64,000 nt of DNA from assembly GCA_917880885.1 (NCBI GenBank), contig OU862913.1, positions 8,060,001 through 8,124,000 on the forward strand, given 5' to 3'. Numbering within the stretch: the first letter of the stretch is position 1; each line of letters opens with the position of its first letter. Source of the DNA: Limnephilus marmoratus (lineage: Eukaryota > Arthropoda > Insecta > Trichoptera > Limnephilidae). Shown here piece by piece: positions 33,300-44,800 of the stretch. The notes beneath the pieces are model-generated. The model was not told the origin of the DNA. It was given only the letters and a program-made list of their open reading frames with translations, and did no database searches. A program made the translations under genes and the position numbers.

Positions 33300-33665
33300 C
33301 CGCAAATTTTAAAACCCATGGAATGTTGGAAAATGTTATATACTATTATAAAATATGGTTAAATAATCGGCTAAAGTACGATTTAGGGGCGGCGTTCCTA
33401 GATAATAAAGCTAGTTATTTTTATACTAAAATTGCAAAGGATTTTATGATTGGCAAATTCACTAGCAGAAGCTCAAATGCGAATCAGTGGATTGAAGATT
33501 TTAATAAAGAATGTGAACGCTTCCAAATCAACGAAGACAACAAGAAAATTGAAATTTTAAAACATTTTTTGGAATACTCCGGTGTAGAGTGGTACAGCTG
33601 CATGCTAATGAAACTTACAGTGGAATCGGAATATATATTACTTTCTAGCATATCTACAAACGCTT
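33300..33665 (+). pseudogene. Gag-like fragment
   Basis: The frame includes SSNANQWIEDFNKECERFQI and EILKHFLEYSGVEWYSCMLM. I associate this pattern (a helix followed by ECERF ... KIEILKxFLE ... WYSxML) with gag-like proteins of insect retroelements. It ends in a (TA)n run at 33668-33683. Gypsy-A is inserted just upstream. No protease or RT follows, so it is a fragment. Assignment rests on memory of the motif only. Confidence 0.5.
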
Positions 33666-33694
33666 GTATATATATATATATATACCTTTATTGA

Positions 33695-34200
33695 ATGAAA
33701 TTTGCAAGATAATAACTAAAAAGTACACATTCAGTGTTAATGTTTACAGTGGTTTAAAATTACATAAGTACAAAAGGATATAAGCAGAAAAAAATATAAA
33801 TATGAAAAGTAGATAAATGAGGAATAGAAAATAGTTATAAATTTTGGTTTTTCAGTAATCCGCCTCACTAGGCTAGCCTGTGTTGAGGCAGTAATTTTTA
33901 AATCAATTTATAATACTTATAAACATACCTACACTTCAATTAAAAAATTAATCACTATGAGTCGGCATCTAAACCGAATGTTGAGGCCGACGGTGCAGGT
34001 GAACTCGGCCGGCTTTTACATTTTGGGCATTTCCATAGTTGTTTATTTTTAGTTGCCATTTTTTTAAAGTTGGAATCAGAGATATTTAGGCAGTTATTGT
34101 GAAAGGTAATTCTGCAGATGGCGCACGTAAGTGCATCATTTTTGCTGATAATGTTCAAGCAGGCTTCACAGTTCATTTTAGATCGATTTATTTTTCTATC
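33695..34200 (-). mobile_element. LINE ORF1 N-terminal fragment with PHD finger
   Basis: Frame 34176-33955 encodes a cysteine-rich module NCEACLNIISKND, CAICRITFHNNCLNI, then LWKCPKCKSRPSSPAPS. This is a Cys4-His-Cys3 PHD finger as found at the N-terminus of ORF1 proteins of insect CR1/Jockey-type LINEs. It stops after about 70 residues, and A/T-rich DNA follows. The rest of ORF1 and all of ORF2 are absent. Confidence 0.65.
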
Positions 34201-34257
34201 TGCGTCTGAATTAAGGTATATATCCCGATCACTTGCTTATGAAAAAAATAAAATCTT

Positions 34258-34350
34258 TTGCGGCCGTGGGGATCGTCCCGGCGTACTTCGGATATCGATG
34301 CAAGTAGGTACAGGTTTGCTAGTCAGACGTTCTTACCGCTACACCACGAA
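34258..34350 (-). repeat. tRNA-like SINE head
   Basis: The minus strand reads TTCGTGGTGTAGCGGTAAGA then ACGTCTGACTAGC, resembling a tRNA D-arm with internal promoter A-box. It ends with CGGGACGATCCCC, a decayed T-arm/B-box. The anticodon arm is displaced and the spacing is too long for a working tRNA, so a tRNA-derived SINE is the best reading. Confidence 0.55.
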
Positions 34351-34787
34351 CCGTATACGGCTGCCCGTCAAATATTATTAATATTAATTATTGCCTCACG
34401 GCTCTTGTATATTTATTGCTTGGTGTGTGATGATTTTTATTTGGTAACAACACACTGTTTGACACAACACAGTTTATTAATCACTGAAATAATAATAAAT
34501 CCAAATGTTTTCAGTTCACAAAAGTAGAAAATTTACTTTCCTGATTTTAAGGAACACGTTTACCGATTAAATACTTCGTTATTGTGTACTTTTACGCATA
34601 AGGTTAGGTGATTACTGTGGAGCGATATTTTGGCGTGCGGTCTTATTGAGAGGTACTTATTTTATTACCTTAGAGGTTATTATTACATACAATTGTTTAA
34701 ACATTTAGTCACTTTCGAATATTATTTGAACACGCGCGCCTGACGCGTAGATCAACGGCAACGTCGTTTATCACGATCCATTAAATC
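34351..34787. other. Gene-free AT-rich stretch
   Basis: No coding region or recognisable repeat between the SINE head and the hAT-like element. Confidence 0.4.
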
Positions 34788-35699
34788 ACGTAAATCAGGG
34801 GTGCCCAAACCGTCGATCGCGAGTGCTTTTAGAGTAGATCTCGAGAAAATTTGCCGATGTAAATAGATCTTTTCACAGTTTTTATTTCAGATGATCTCAA
34901 TTAGGCCTCAATGACACCGCACATTTTTAATGACTTTTTGTTTATATTTTATTTGGATCTTATATTGGCTTTTTTTATTGTTCAATCTATCCTCATCTAA
35001 GGTGTGTGACGTAACAAGTTCCCATAGAAAAAAAAAATGGTGTAATTATTATTGCAGCTTCATGATGAAATATTGTCGAAAATTTCCCCCTTTGAAGAAC
35101 GTAGTTATCGATCTAGTTTCTTGTTTGTGGTTTGGTTTATTTATGAGTCAGCCAGTCCGAGTAGTAACTATAAGGCGATATGAAGTTTATTAATAAATAA
35201 TACAAAATGCGGTGCGGCAGAAGTAAATCGTATCATTTTAATAACGATTGGGAGAATTACCCCGGGCGGCACTTTTAAGGGGCGGCAAAATTTAACAATA
35301 AACAATAATAATTTCTTGTAAAATTTTTAACCCGTTTCAATTCATATTATTGTCGCATTTACATTTTGGACCTATTGAAATGAGCATGGAATTTTTCATT
35401 ACTTATTCTGTGGCGAAACCGATAACCATCAACACGCGAACCTTGTTTTCCATGACTAAGTTTCCACGTCGTGTTCTCGAATGCAAGTACGAAAGAAGTT
35501 TACTAAAATCATCAAAATTATACTGCTGGTTTAATACCTATTACAAACTGTGCACAGTTGAAACATTTTTATGTGAAATGTGAATCTTATATGGACGTCA
35601 TCATCCAGTCTGCTACATCAACCAGTGAGTTTTACGCTTCCTCTTTTCCCACCTTCTAAGAAAGTTCCTTATATTCACCATTTTTTTACATACACCGTC

Positions 35700-36960
35700 T
35701 ACGTGCTGCTAGAATCAAAGAGAAACCGTTTTTATGTTCTGAGTGTAGTTTTAATAACACAGATTTGATTTTTTGATTTATTTTATTTTTATTTTTTTTT
35801 ATTATATTTTATACATTTTACAAATATAAGACAAAAAGTCCCGATAAACTACTTTTTAGTAGTTTGTCTAACGGGTTCTTTACATTAAAGATCTTATTAT
35901 AGTGATTTAATAGTTACATTTTTACGATTTAAGATTTAAAATTAAATAAAAAAATTTACAGAAATATACTTAGATACATTTTTACAATTATAGATATAAA
36001 ATAAAATATTTTTTTACAGTAATATACTTAGATAAAAGAAAAATTATGAAAACATGAATAACAATTTTAAAGTCTTTAGTTACTGTAAGCTAATAAATAT
36101 TAGATCTTTCCGTAAGCCAAGTCTTCAGTAAATTCACCAATTGTTTGTTTTGGGTACAGTTTTCAATTTCAGCTGGAAGCATATTTAAACAACTGGGAAT
36201 CATGTAATTTAACGTTCTTTGTCCATATTTATTTATATGTTTAGGTACAAATAGTCCTTCATTAAAGTTAAAACGAGTATTATGGTTGTGTTCCAGCCTG
36301 TTTATATATAAAGGGTTATTTATGTGGTGAAATATAATTTTGTACCACATAATTGCTCTCACTGAAAGAATTTTGAGACTTTGATAAAAGTATGGAATAT
36401 TATGCCTTTCTTTGTATAAATTTTTTTCAGCTAATAATTTAACCAATGAATTTTGCACTAATTGAACATGGTCTATATTTGTTTTACAAGAAACCAAATT
36501 AAAACCAGTTTTGTGTTCAGAAAGTAAAATTGCGATTGTGGATTCATCTGCTGACACATTGCGAAAGAAAAACATTATCTTATTCGAAGTGCAATTATAA
36601 AATTGTAGTTGTTGACTATTTAAGTTCGGTCAGAATCAATCAAGGAAAATCATTTTTATATTCTAAGTGTAGTTTTTATTCACTGCACACAGATTTAATT
36701 TAAACCAATTTTGTGTTCAAAATGTAAAATTCCAGTTGCGGATTCAACTGCTGACACATTTTGAAGGAAAACATTATCTTATTCGAAGTGCAATTATAAA
36801 ATTCTAGTTGCAGACTATTTATGTACTGCCAGAATCAAAGAAAAACCATTTTCATGTTCGGAGTGTAGTTTTAATTCACCGCATACAGATTTAATTGAGA
36901 CCAGTTATGTGTACACAATATAACGATAAATTAAATAACATGCTAAATCTTTTTACATGG
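35700..36960 (+). pseudogene. Decayed C2H2 zinc-finger units, tandem block 2
   Basis: Plus-strand units equivalent to block 1: 'gagaaaccgtttttatgttctgagtg' near 35720, 'ggaaaatcatttttatattc' near 36645 and 'gaaaaaccattttcatgttc' near 36838. Each is followed by a linker with 'taaaccagttttgtg' (36500, 36700, 36895). One unit decodes as EKPFSCSECSFNSPHTDLI. All lack a full set of zinc ligands. The array is split at about 35778-36495 by a LINE tail. Confidence 0.7.
35778..36495 (-). mobile_element. 5'-truncated LINE with RT C-terminal fragment
   Basis: Minus-strand frame (best part 36495-36090) reads LVKLLAEKNLYKERHNIPYF, RTLNYMIPSCLNMLPAEIEN and ends LLKTWLTERSN. This is the C-terminal tail of a LINE RT, followed by an A/T-rich 3' end with an A-run (T-run at 35790-35812 on plus). 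The insertion interrupts the zinc-finger-derived repeats inside the hAT-like element. Confidence 0.65.
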
Positions 36961-37256
36961 ATACCATTCTCGATCTCTGAAAGCAGTTACAAATTTGTAG
37001 TAGCTTTTAAGTAGATTTATGAACATGATTTTTATTGGAAGAATTTTCATCACACGGGATATAAAATGAGATCGCGATTTCTACCCTCTCCCCCCCCCCC
37101 CACCCCCCAGCGCTTGAAAATCTGTGGTTGAAGTACCAAAATGCCACCAGGATGTACACATACTTGCAGCCAGTCATAGTCGAGTCGATACGTCGGAGTC
37201 GAATAATATTGAGGTAGATCGCCAGCAGTTCAAGTTTTGGCACCCCTGACGTAAAT

Positions 37257-37719
37257 AAATGACGTAAATATGTCACTAGGTGTCGATGTATATTGGGCTA
37301 CAAAAAAGCTTATATGAGCATATTTAATGGTCACAAAAATCGTACTTATCACATTAAATTGAGTTAATATGCCATTGAATTCGTCTCGCCGAGCTGATTA
37401 AAATGGTAAATAAATCTCAATACATCGATGATGAAATAAGTAATTTACGATCAAGTAAGTCGAAATGATCCAATAGTTCCGGTTATTTGGGGACGCTTCG
37501 AGATACAAAGTGCCGTATTACAAACCTATGGGTTTTGTATATATTATATGTGTAAGTGTATGCATCTGTAAATATATGTATATGTACCCGTCTCAGAACA
37601 GACATAGTCTAGGAGGCGGGTTACAAACTTGTTTAGGTACGATACTTTAAAAAAACACCTGGGTTCCCGGCATACAACTAAAAAAAATAAGAAAAAAAAG
37701 TGCGTTATTAAAAACCATT
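37257..37719. other. Gene-free stretch
   Basis: No coding region, RNA gene or named repeat seen between the hAT-like element and the zinc-finger tail. Confidence 0.4.
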
Positions 37720-38013
37720 TTATCGAGAAGGAGTAGTTACAATCAGGACATGAAAAAGGATTTTCTGCAGAATGGGTGCATAAGTGCATCGTTAAATGTG
37801 ATTTGTTTGAGCAATAGTTACAGTGGGAATATGAAAACGATTTTTCTCAAGAATGGGTGCGTAAGTGCCTTGTTAAAGCTGATTTGTCTGAACAGGAGTA
37901 GTTACAATTGGGACATGAAAAAGGTTTTTCTCCAGAATGGGTGCGTAAGTGCACCGTTAAATGTGATTTGTTTGAGCAAGAGTAGTTATAGTGGGAACTT
38001 GAAAAAAGTTTTC
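37720..38013 (-). pseudogene. Untranslated C-terminal fingers of the C2H2 gene
   Basis: Downstream of the stop at 38014, the minus strand continues with three to four further finger units at the normal 84-base spacing: 'ttttcatgtcccaattgtaactactcctg', then '...caaatcagctttaac' and 'catgtcctgattgtaactac'. The first base change is GGA to TGA in the HTGEK linker. The next unit has also lost a base and a cysteine codon. The open gene product therefore ends four fingers early relative to its ancestor. Confidence 0.8.
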
Positions 38014-38882
38014 TCAAGAATGTGTGCTTAAGTGCTTTGTTAAATTTGATTTGACTGAGCAGGAGTAGTTACAATGGGAACATGTGAGAGGCTTTTCTCC
38101 AGAATGGGTGCGTAAGTGCAGCGTTAAACGTGATTTGTTTGAGCAGGAGTAGTTACAATGGGAACATGAAAAAGGTTTTTCCCCAGTATGGGTGCGTAAG
38201 TGCACCGTTAAAGATGATTTGTTTGAGCAGGAGTAGTTACAATGGGAACATGTGTGAGGCTTTTCTCCAGAATGGGTGCGTAAGTGCAGCGTTAAACGTG
38301 ATTTGTTTGAGCAGGAGTAGTTACAATGGGAACATGAAAAAGGTTTTTCCCCAGTATGGGTGCGTAAGTGCACCGTTAAAGATGATTTGTTTGAGCAGGA
38401 GTAGTTACAATGGGAACATGAAAAAGGTTTTTCACCAGTATGGGTGCGTAAGTGCACCGTTAAAGATGATTTGTTTGAGCAGGAGTAGTTACAATGGGAA
38501 CATGAAAAAGGTTTTTCCCCAGTATGGGTGCGTAAGTGCACCGTTAAAGATGATTTGTATGAGCAGGAGTAGTTACAAAGGGGACATGAAAAAGGTTTTT
38601 CTCCAGTATGGGTGCGTAAGTGCTTTGTCAAATATGTTTTGCTTGAGCAGAAGTAGTTACAATGTGGACATGAGTGAGGCTTTTCTCCAGAATGGGTGCG
38701 TAAGTGCCTTATTAAATTTGCATTGTCTGAACAAGAGTAGTTACATTGGGAACATAAAAAAGGTTTTTCTCCAGTATGGGTGCGTAAGTGGCTTCTTAAA
38801 AGTGATTTGTTTGAGAATGAGCAGTTACAATGGAAACATGAATGAGATTCTTCTCCAGGTTGCATCAAGTCCATTAAAATGT
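38014..38882 (-). CDS. C2H2 gene exon 4: ten-finger array
   Basis: Acceptor aatctttttcag precedes the exon at 38883. After a short lead ([12 protein letters not shown]) come ten intact Cys2His2 fingers of the form [20 protein letters not shown], joined by RTHTGEK or RTHSGEK linkers. All ten keep both cysteines and both histidines. Fingers 5, 6 and 8 share the same recognition helix (NKSSLTVHL), as do 7 and 9 (NKSRLTLHL). This indicates very recent internal duplication or gene conversion. The extra cysteine in NYSC is a family trait. The frame ends with TGA where the linker glycine codon is expected. Confidence 0.93.
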
Positions 38883-41800
38883 CTGAAAAAGATTGAGGAC
38901 AAAGTTCAATAAGTATATATCTATAATGAAACGAGAAAATTAATAAAACAAATTATTAAGGCCATTGAACTTTCTCAGTCACTAATTTCGTTATCTCCAG
39001 TTTTCGAAGAATCATATCATAAAATATTGTCTAAATCGAATTAAATTTACTACTTAAGTGCAGTGTTTACAAACAAAATTCGATATTACCTGCAGCAGTC
39101 TCTGCAATACTTTCAGAGTGCTCTAAGCATTACTTTTTTACATCTGTCAGGTCTATGTCTATTTCCGTGTAAGGGATACTCTCTTCGCCTTCTTCTCGGG
39201 GTCCTGGTTCTGCCTTGATGGGTACAGCGTCCATATTAATGCTACCTGGAATAACCAAAACGAAACAATAATAATACGAGTAATGACGTATTACATTAAA
39301 AATTCGTTTGGATCGGTGCTATTTATGATATTATATGATGTTTACTTGAATTTATTGTTGGATTGATTCATTAGTTTAATAAAGATCCTGCTGATAAGCT
39401 ATATGCAGTAAATACATTTTAAAAATAAAGTTTGAATAAGGATGAAGAAATCTCTAGAATTGCTGTTGCTGCAGGAGTAGTTATTATACATTTTTCTTTT
39501 CTTATAGCCGACAGTTGTCTTATAATCAACTGTGAGATATTTCAAACAAATTTTAATATAACATGAAAATCAAATCACTTTGTTTGCAAAACTATGTAAT
39601 TATCAATGTCAACATGTTTCAATAACAACGTTATCGTCATCAGGACGAGATGTTAATTTTAAAAAAATAAATGAGAAACAAGTACAGACAAATTAGAATA
39701 AACTATAACAAAGACAGAAATTAAAATGTAGAGGTGATTATTTGCTTAAAAGATCTCACAAAAATAATTATACCTATAAAATTTAAAGTAAAAATTATTT
39801 AAGGATATATAATATTGCATTTAGATATTAAAATACTTCAAAAAACAATAAAAAACAGGTTGTTTAAGTAAAAAAATAAATTATAGTAAGTATTAATAAG
39901 AAAATTAATTATAAAAGATGGAAATTTTTAAATTTTTTTGGTACTTAATTTATAATATTTAATTTACTTTTTCTAATTTTGAAAATTTCTAAATTAGGTA
40001 TCTAATTGTATGCCCGTAGAGTTAGTATAAAGATAAGATTTTTTTTAAATATTTTTAATACAAACTTTTAGGTAAAAAAAGTATAATGAAAAGATTAAAA
40101 TTGTTTAAAGATACAACTGAGAAATAACCAAGGGAGAAAAAATACTAATAATAAAAGAATGTTTGTATTACGTGGGCATAAACTATGGAAATATTTCTAG
40201 ACATTTTGTTTTGAAAACTTTTATTTTAATAATTTTTAGTTGCTAGTTAGTAGACAGGATGTGACGAAACAGGTAAATACTAAACAAAATTAAGTAACAA
40301 ATGTACATAAAAAATAAAAGTTTTGAAAACAAAATAATAATAAATGGTTTAATTATCAACCTTTTTTGTTATCAGTAGAGATAATAATATCCTCACTGGG
40401 ATCCGCGTTTAGGATTCCATGAATAAAATGAAGTAATTATAAATACATTATGTAGTTTTTTAAAAAAATAATTATAAATTAAATTATATTGTGTTTTTTA
40501 AGTGCAGCAAGTGATTTCGGATTTAGTCTATATTTGGTGTCTATATTGTCTCTATCTGTTCTCTCTTTATTTTGTATCCAGCTATTAATTTGAGATTTAA
40601 ATTTGTTTTGGTTTTTGAGTGAGAGTAGGATTTTACTTTAGATGTTATAAGATACTTTGTTGCCCTAAAGTTGTGTTTATAGTAACTTGTTAGACATGTG
40701 TTTGCACCTGAGATCTGTGAGGATGTTTCTATTATTAATATATGTGTTAGTTGTTATTCCTAGATTTGTTATTTATGAATGTAAAAGAGTATAGTTTCTG
40801 ATGGTTTTGAAATTAACAAAGATTTTAAATTTTATTATTTAAATAACTAACGCGTTTAGTCAAATTTAATTTTTGATCAATTTATACAACAAGACAAGTT
40901 ATATGGTCAACATTATCCAATAAAACACAAATAATACAAGAACAAAGAATTTTCCAATGAGGAACAAATGTTCGTGTAATGTATTAATTATGGTTAAATC
41001 CGCATAGATGGCGGTAATAACTGCTTCATAGCTTTAAGTGATTATAGTTTATAGAATTAACGACAGATGTCTAGGAGTCAGGGATGCAGGTGATAAAACA
41101 GTGGCCGTAGGGCTTTTGTTGGGAGATGGAAAATGTAGAACATTACTGAACTATTGTGAATTACATGAATTGTGGTCTTAACAAAAGACAAGTGCTTGTA
41201 AGTCAATGGTGTTTTTATTTAACCAAGTGAAGTCATTACAAACTGATGCAGCCGAAATAAGGAATTCAGTTGTTAAACCGAATTTTAGAAGAATCTATGA
41301 GAAGGACGAGGTAATCCGAGATTTTTATAAAGAATCTTGCCGTCGTGGAGCTAGTTTGACTACTTGGGATACTTGGAGCTTCTTCGGACAAGGTCAGGAA
41401 GGCCAGGAAGTGCAGCCAAACGGTCATATGTATCCAAGGTGCCTGGAGTCGCAGCAGGGTAGCTGTGTGGGAAATAGAAAACGGGAGCAGCGCAGCCGAG
41501 TGCTTGAGTTATTTGAAGAAAGGGAATAAGGGCTGGAGACGGTGGAATCCGGAGTTAAGTATTTTTTTTAGTTCAGGGAATTCGTCATGAGCTTGAGGGG
41601 AATAGAGTCTTATTGTCACAAGACAATGGACTGGAGGATTTTCCGGTTGAGATGGGAACAATGCCTACTGCTTAATGATGATAAGTGGAGCGAGGAGAGA
41701 AAACCGGGCATTCTTGCTAACCTCCCTGTCCATCGACACCCTCAAGCTGGTCACGAACGCTTTGTTTCCGAAATTGACTGTTAATTGTACTAATGGGGAA

Positions 41801-44800
41801 ATTTTAGAATTGCTTGATGTTCAATGTAAACCAATTCAGAGTATTTTTGAATGTTGAGATAAATTCTATAGAGAGAAACATTCAGAATCTGAGTCAATAA
41901 GGGATTTTGCATCTAGATTGAAAAAGTTGTGTACCGTTTGTAATTTTCAAGGTAGGTTTGATGCCAATTTAAAAGATATCTTTGTTACCGGGGTTTACAA
42001 TACACAAATTAAGCAAAAACTTTTCTTAGAGTGTGATAATGATTAGGTAGATTCATCCAGTGTTTTAAAATAGCGTCTGCATATGAACATATCCTACTAA
42101 TCTTACTAATATTATAAAGGCGTAAGTTTGTATGGATGTATGTTTGTTACTCTTTCACGCGAAAACTACTGAATGGATTTTAATGAAACTTTGCAATAAT
42201 ATAGCTCATACATCAGAATAGGCTATAGATTTATATATAGAAATGTATATATAGAAATTGCAATAGGTGGCACGCGAGCTGTTTGAAAAATGAATGTAGC
42301 GGGTATGGAGGGGGGAAGGGGGATAGGATGTGGAGACAGGGCGGAGGGGGGGGGTGGGGGAGGGTCGATTGTGGAGAACGGAGGGTGCTTGGGGAGGGTG
42401 AGGGGGGAATTTGGGGGGTAGGGGTGAGAGGAGTGAGAGGGCGGGGGAGAGGGGGAGGGGGGATTGGAGTGGGGATAGGGAAGGTGGAGGAGGCGTTGTG
42501 GGTACCCCCCTAATACTATGCGAGCGAAGCCGGGGGCAAAAGCTAGTACTTAATATTGGTAAAAATGAAGAATCGGTATACGTGGCTCGGATTCAAAAGA
42601 ACGGAAAAACAATAAAAATTCAAAATAAAATAGTCCTAAAGCATTTTCGGATTCTAGCAGGTCGAGCAGTTCGAGTAAAAATAGTGGTAGCAAGTTGAGT
42701 AGGTTAAATCGTAATCATAAGAATGTTGTTGCAAAAAGAAAGGAAGTGTCGTGTTTTTCGTGTGGGGAAAATCATTTTAAAAGCGAATGCAAATTCAAAA
42801 ATGCTAAATGTAGACATTGTGGTAAAATTGATCACATCGCAAGCAAAATATGTTATAAATTAAAAAAACACGATTCTTTACAATGTGGACGATAATAACA
42901 AAAATTACATATTTTTAGAAATTCAAGTAAGGGGTTAACCACTCAAGGGATTACTAGATTCGGGGGCTACAATTTCGGCAATTCCAAAATCTATTTTACA
43001 TAAGCTTTTTGGCACCATAAAAATAGAGCCATGTGATTTGAGGTTAAGTTCTTTTGACGATTCGAAACTACAAATTTGTGGGTCAATTACATTGAAAATT
43101 AAATATGGGAACAAAATTAAGCGGATGAAATTTATTGTTACAAAGGAAGGTAATAACATCTTATTAGGAATAGATTTCATGAAAATGTTTTATATCGGGT
43201 TTTCAAATGTAGGTAAGGTTAATGTTGTTCACAAGGACGAAATAGTTGAAACTAATAGTGAAGTTTTCATTAAAAAAATGCCAGTGTGATTTTCCAAACG
43301 TGTTTAAAGGAACCATGGGTTCATTAAGGTTTTCAAAGGAAATTTCAGAGTAAAAGAAAGTTACGTTTCCAAGTATGTAAATGCCAGACCTATTCAGTAC
43401 AATATTAGGGAAAAAGTTGAGGTCGAGCTGAATAAAATGGTACAGGAAGGGATTATCGAACCCATAAAATGTAGTAATACAGCTAGCCCGATGGTAATTG
43501 TTAAAAAGCAAAATGGAAAAATCAGAATTAGCGCGGATTTTAAGAGGACATTGAACCCAATGTTGGAAAATACGTCATACCCAATACCTAGAATGGAAGA
43601 TTTGGAATAATTTCGGTTTACGGAAGGTCTTCCAAAAAAATTTTTTTTTTTATACCAATTATGGGCCGGAAAATCCAAAACTGAAAGAATTTTTTTTCGG
43701 AAAGCAATATTAACAAAGTTACACGACTTTAAAATTTTTTATACACACACACAGGAAAATAGTCATTTTGGATGCATTCTGATTCCTACAAAATCAAACT
43801 AGTTATTTTTATACTAACTATGGGCCGGGGAATCCGAATCTGAAAGAATTAGGCGGCGGTAAGCAATATTAACTAAATTACACGACTTTAAAATTTTCTA
43901 TACACACACACATGAAAATATTCATTTCAGAAGCTGGTTTTGACTGACGCAATACAAAGTCATAGAAAAACAAGAAATACAGGAACATGTGTTGGCAGTG
44001 TTACCAAGTCTCAAAAATATTTATCCCTATTTTATGAATTACAACTATCTCAACGGCCGTATTCTTAAACCAAAAGTATGAAAATTCGTAGTCTTAAAAA
44101 TGCGTAACCTAACCTAACCTAACGCTAGGTTTGTGTAACATGGTTTGTGCCCCTTTATACCGCCTGCTCGCGTCAATTTTAAAAAACAGCCTACGTTTTC
44201 AAGTAGTTTAGCGGCTACGCTAGGTTTGTGTAACATGGTTTGTGCCCCTTTATACCGCCTGCTCGCGTCAATTTAAAAAAAACAGCCTACGTTTTCAAGT
44301 AGTTTAGCGGCTACGCTAGGTTTGTGTAACATGGTTTGTGCCCCTTTATACCGCCTGCTCGCGTCAATTTTAAAAAACAGCCTACGTTTTCAAGTAGTTT
44401 AGCGGCTACGCTAGGTTTGTGTAACATGGTTTGTGCCCCTTTATACCGCCTGCTCGCGTCAATTTAAAAAAAAACAGCCTACGTTTTCAAGTAGTTTAGC
44501 GGCTACGCTAGGTTTGTGTAACATGGTTTGTGCCCCTTTATACCGCCTGCTCGCGTCAATTTAAAAAAACAGCCTACGTTTTCAAGTAGTTTAGCGGCTA
44601 CGCTAGGTTTGTGTAACATGGTTTGTGCCCCTTTATACCGCCTGCTCGCGTCAATTTAAAAAAACAGCCTACGTTTTCAAGTAGTTTAGCGGCTACGCTA
44701 GGTTTGTGTAACATGGTTTGTGCCTCTTTATACCGCCTGCTCGCGTCAATTTAAAAAAACAGCCTACGTTTTCAAGTAGTTTAGCGGCTACGCTAGGTTT

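Larger units (their letters stand above)
34796..37248. mobile_element. hAT-like transposon carrying zinc-finger-derived repeats
   Basis: Ends CAGGGGTGCCCAAAC (34796) and GTTTTGGCACCCCTG (to 37248), flanked by the perfect 8-base duplication ACGTAAAT (34788-34795 and 37249-37256). These are the signatures of hAT elements. No hAT transposase is visible. The interior contains decayed zinc-finger units (35700-36960), a LINE tail and a poly-C tract (37088-37107). Confidence 0.88.

Noticed and set aside
38130..38912. A 260-codon plus-strand frame with repeated [16 protein letters not shown]
   Set aside because: It is the antisense reading of the C2H2 finger array. The periodicity comes from the 84-base finger repeat.
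42283..42698. Glycine/arginine-rich frames
   Set aside because: They translate the purine-rich core and end of the Helitron and are not conserved coding sequence.
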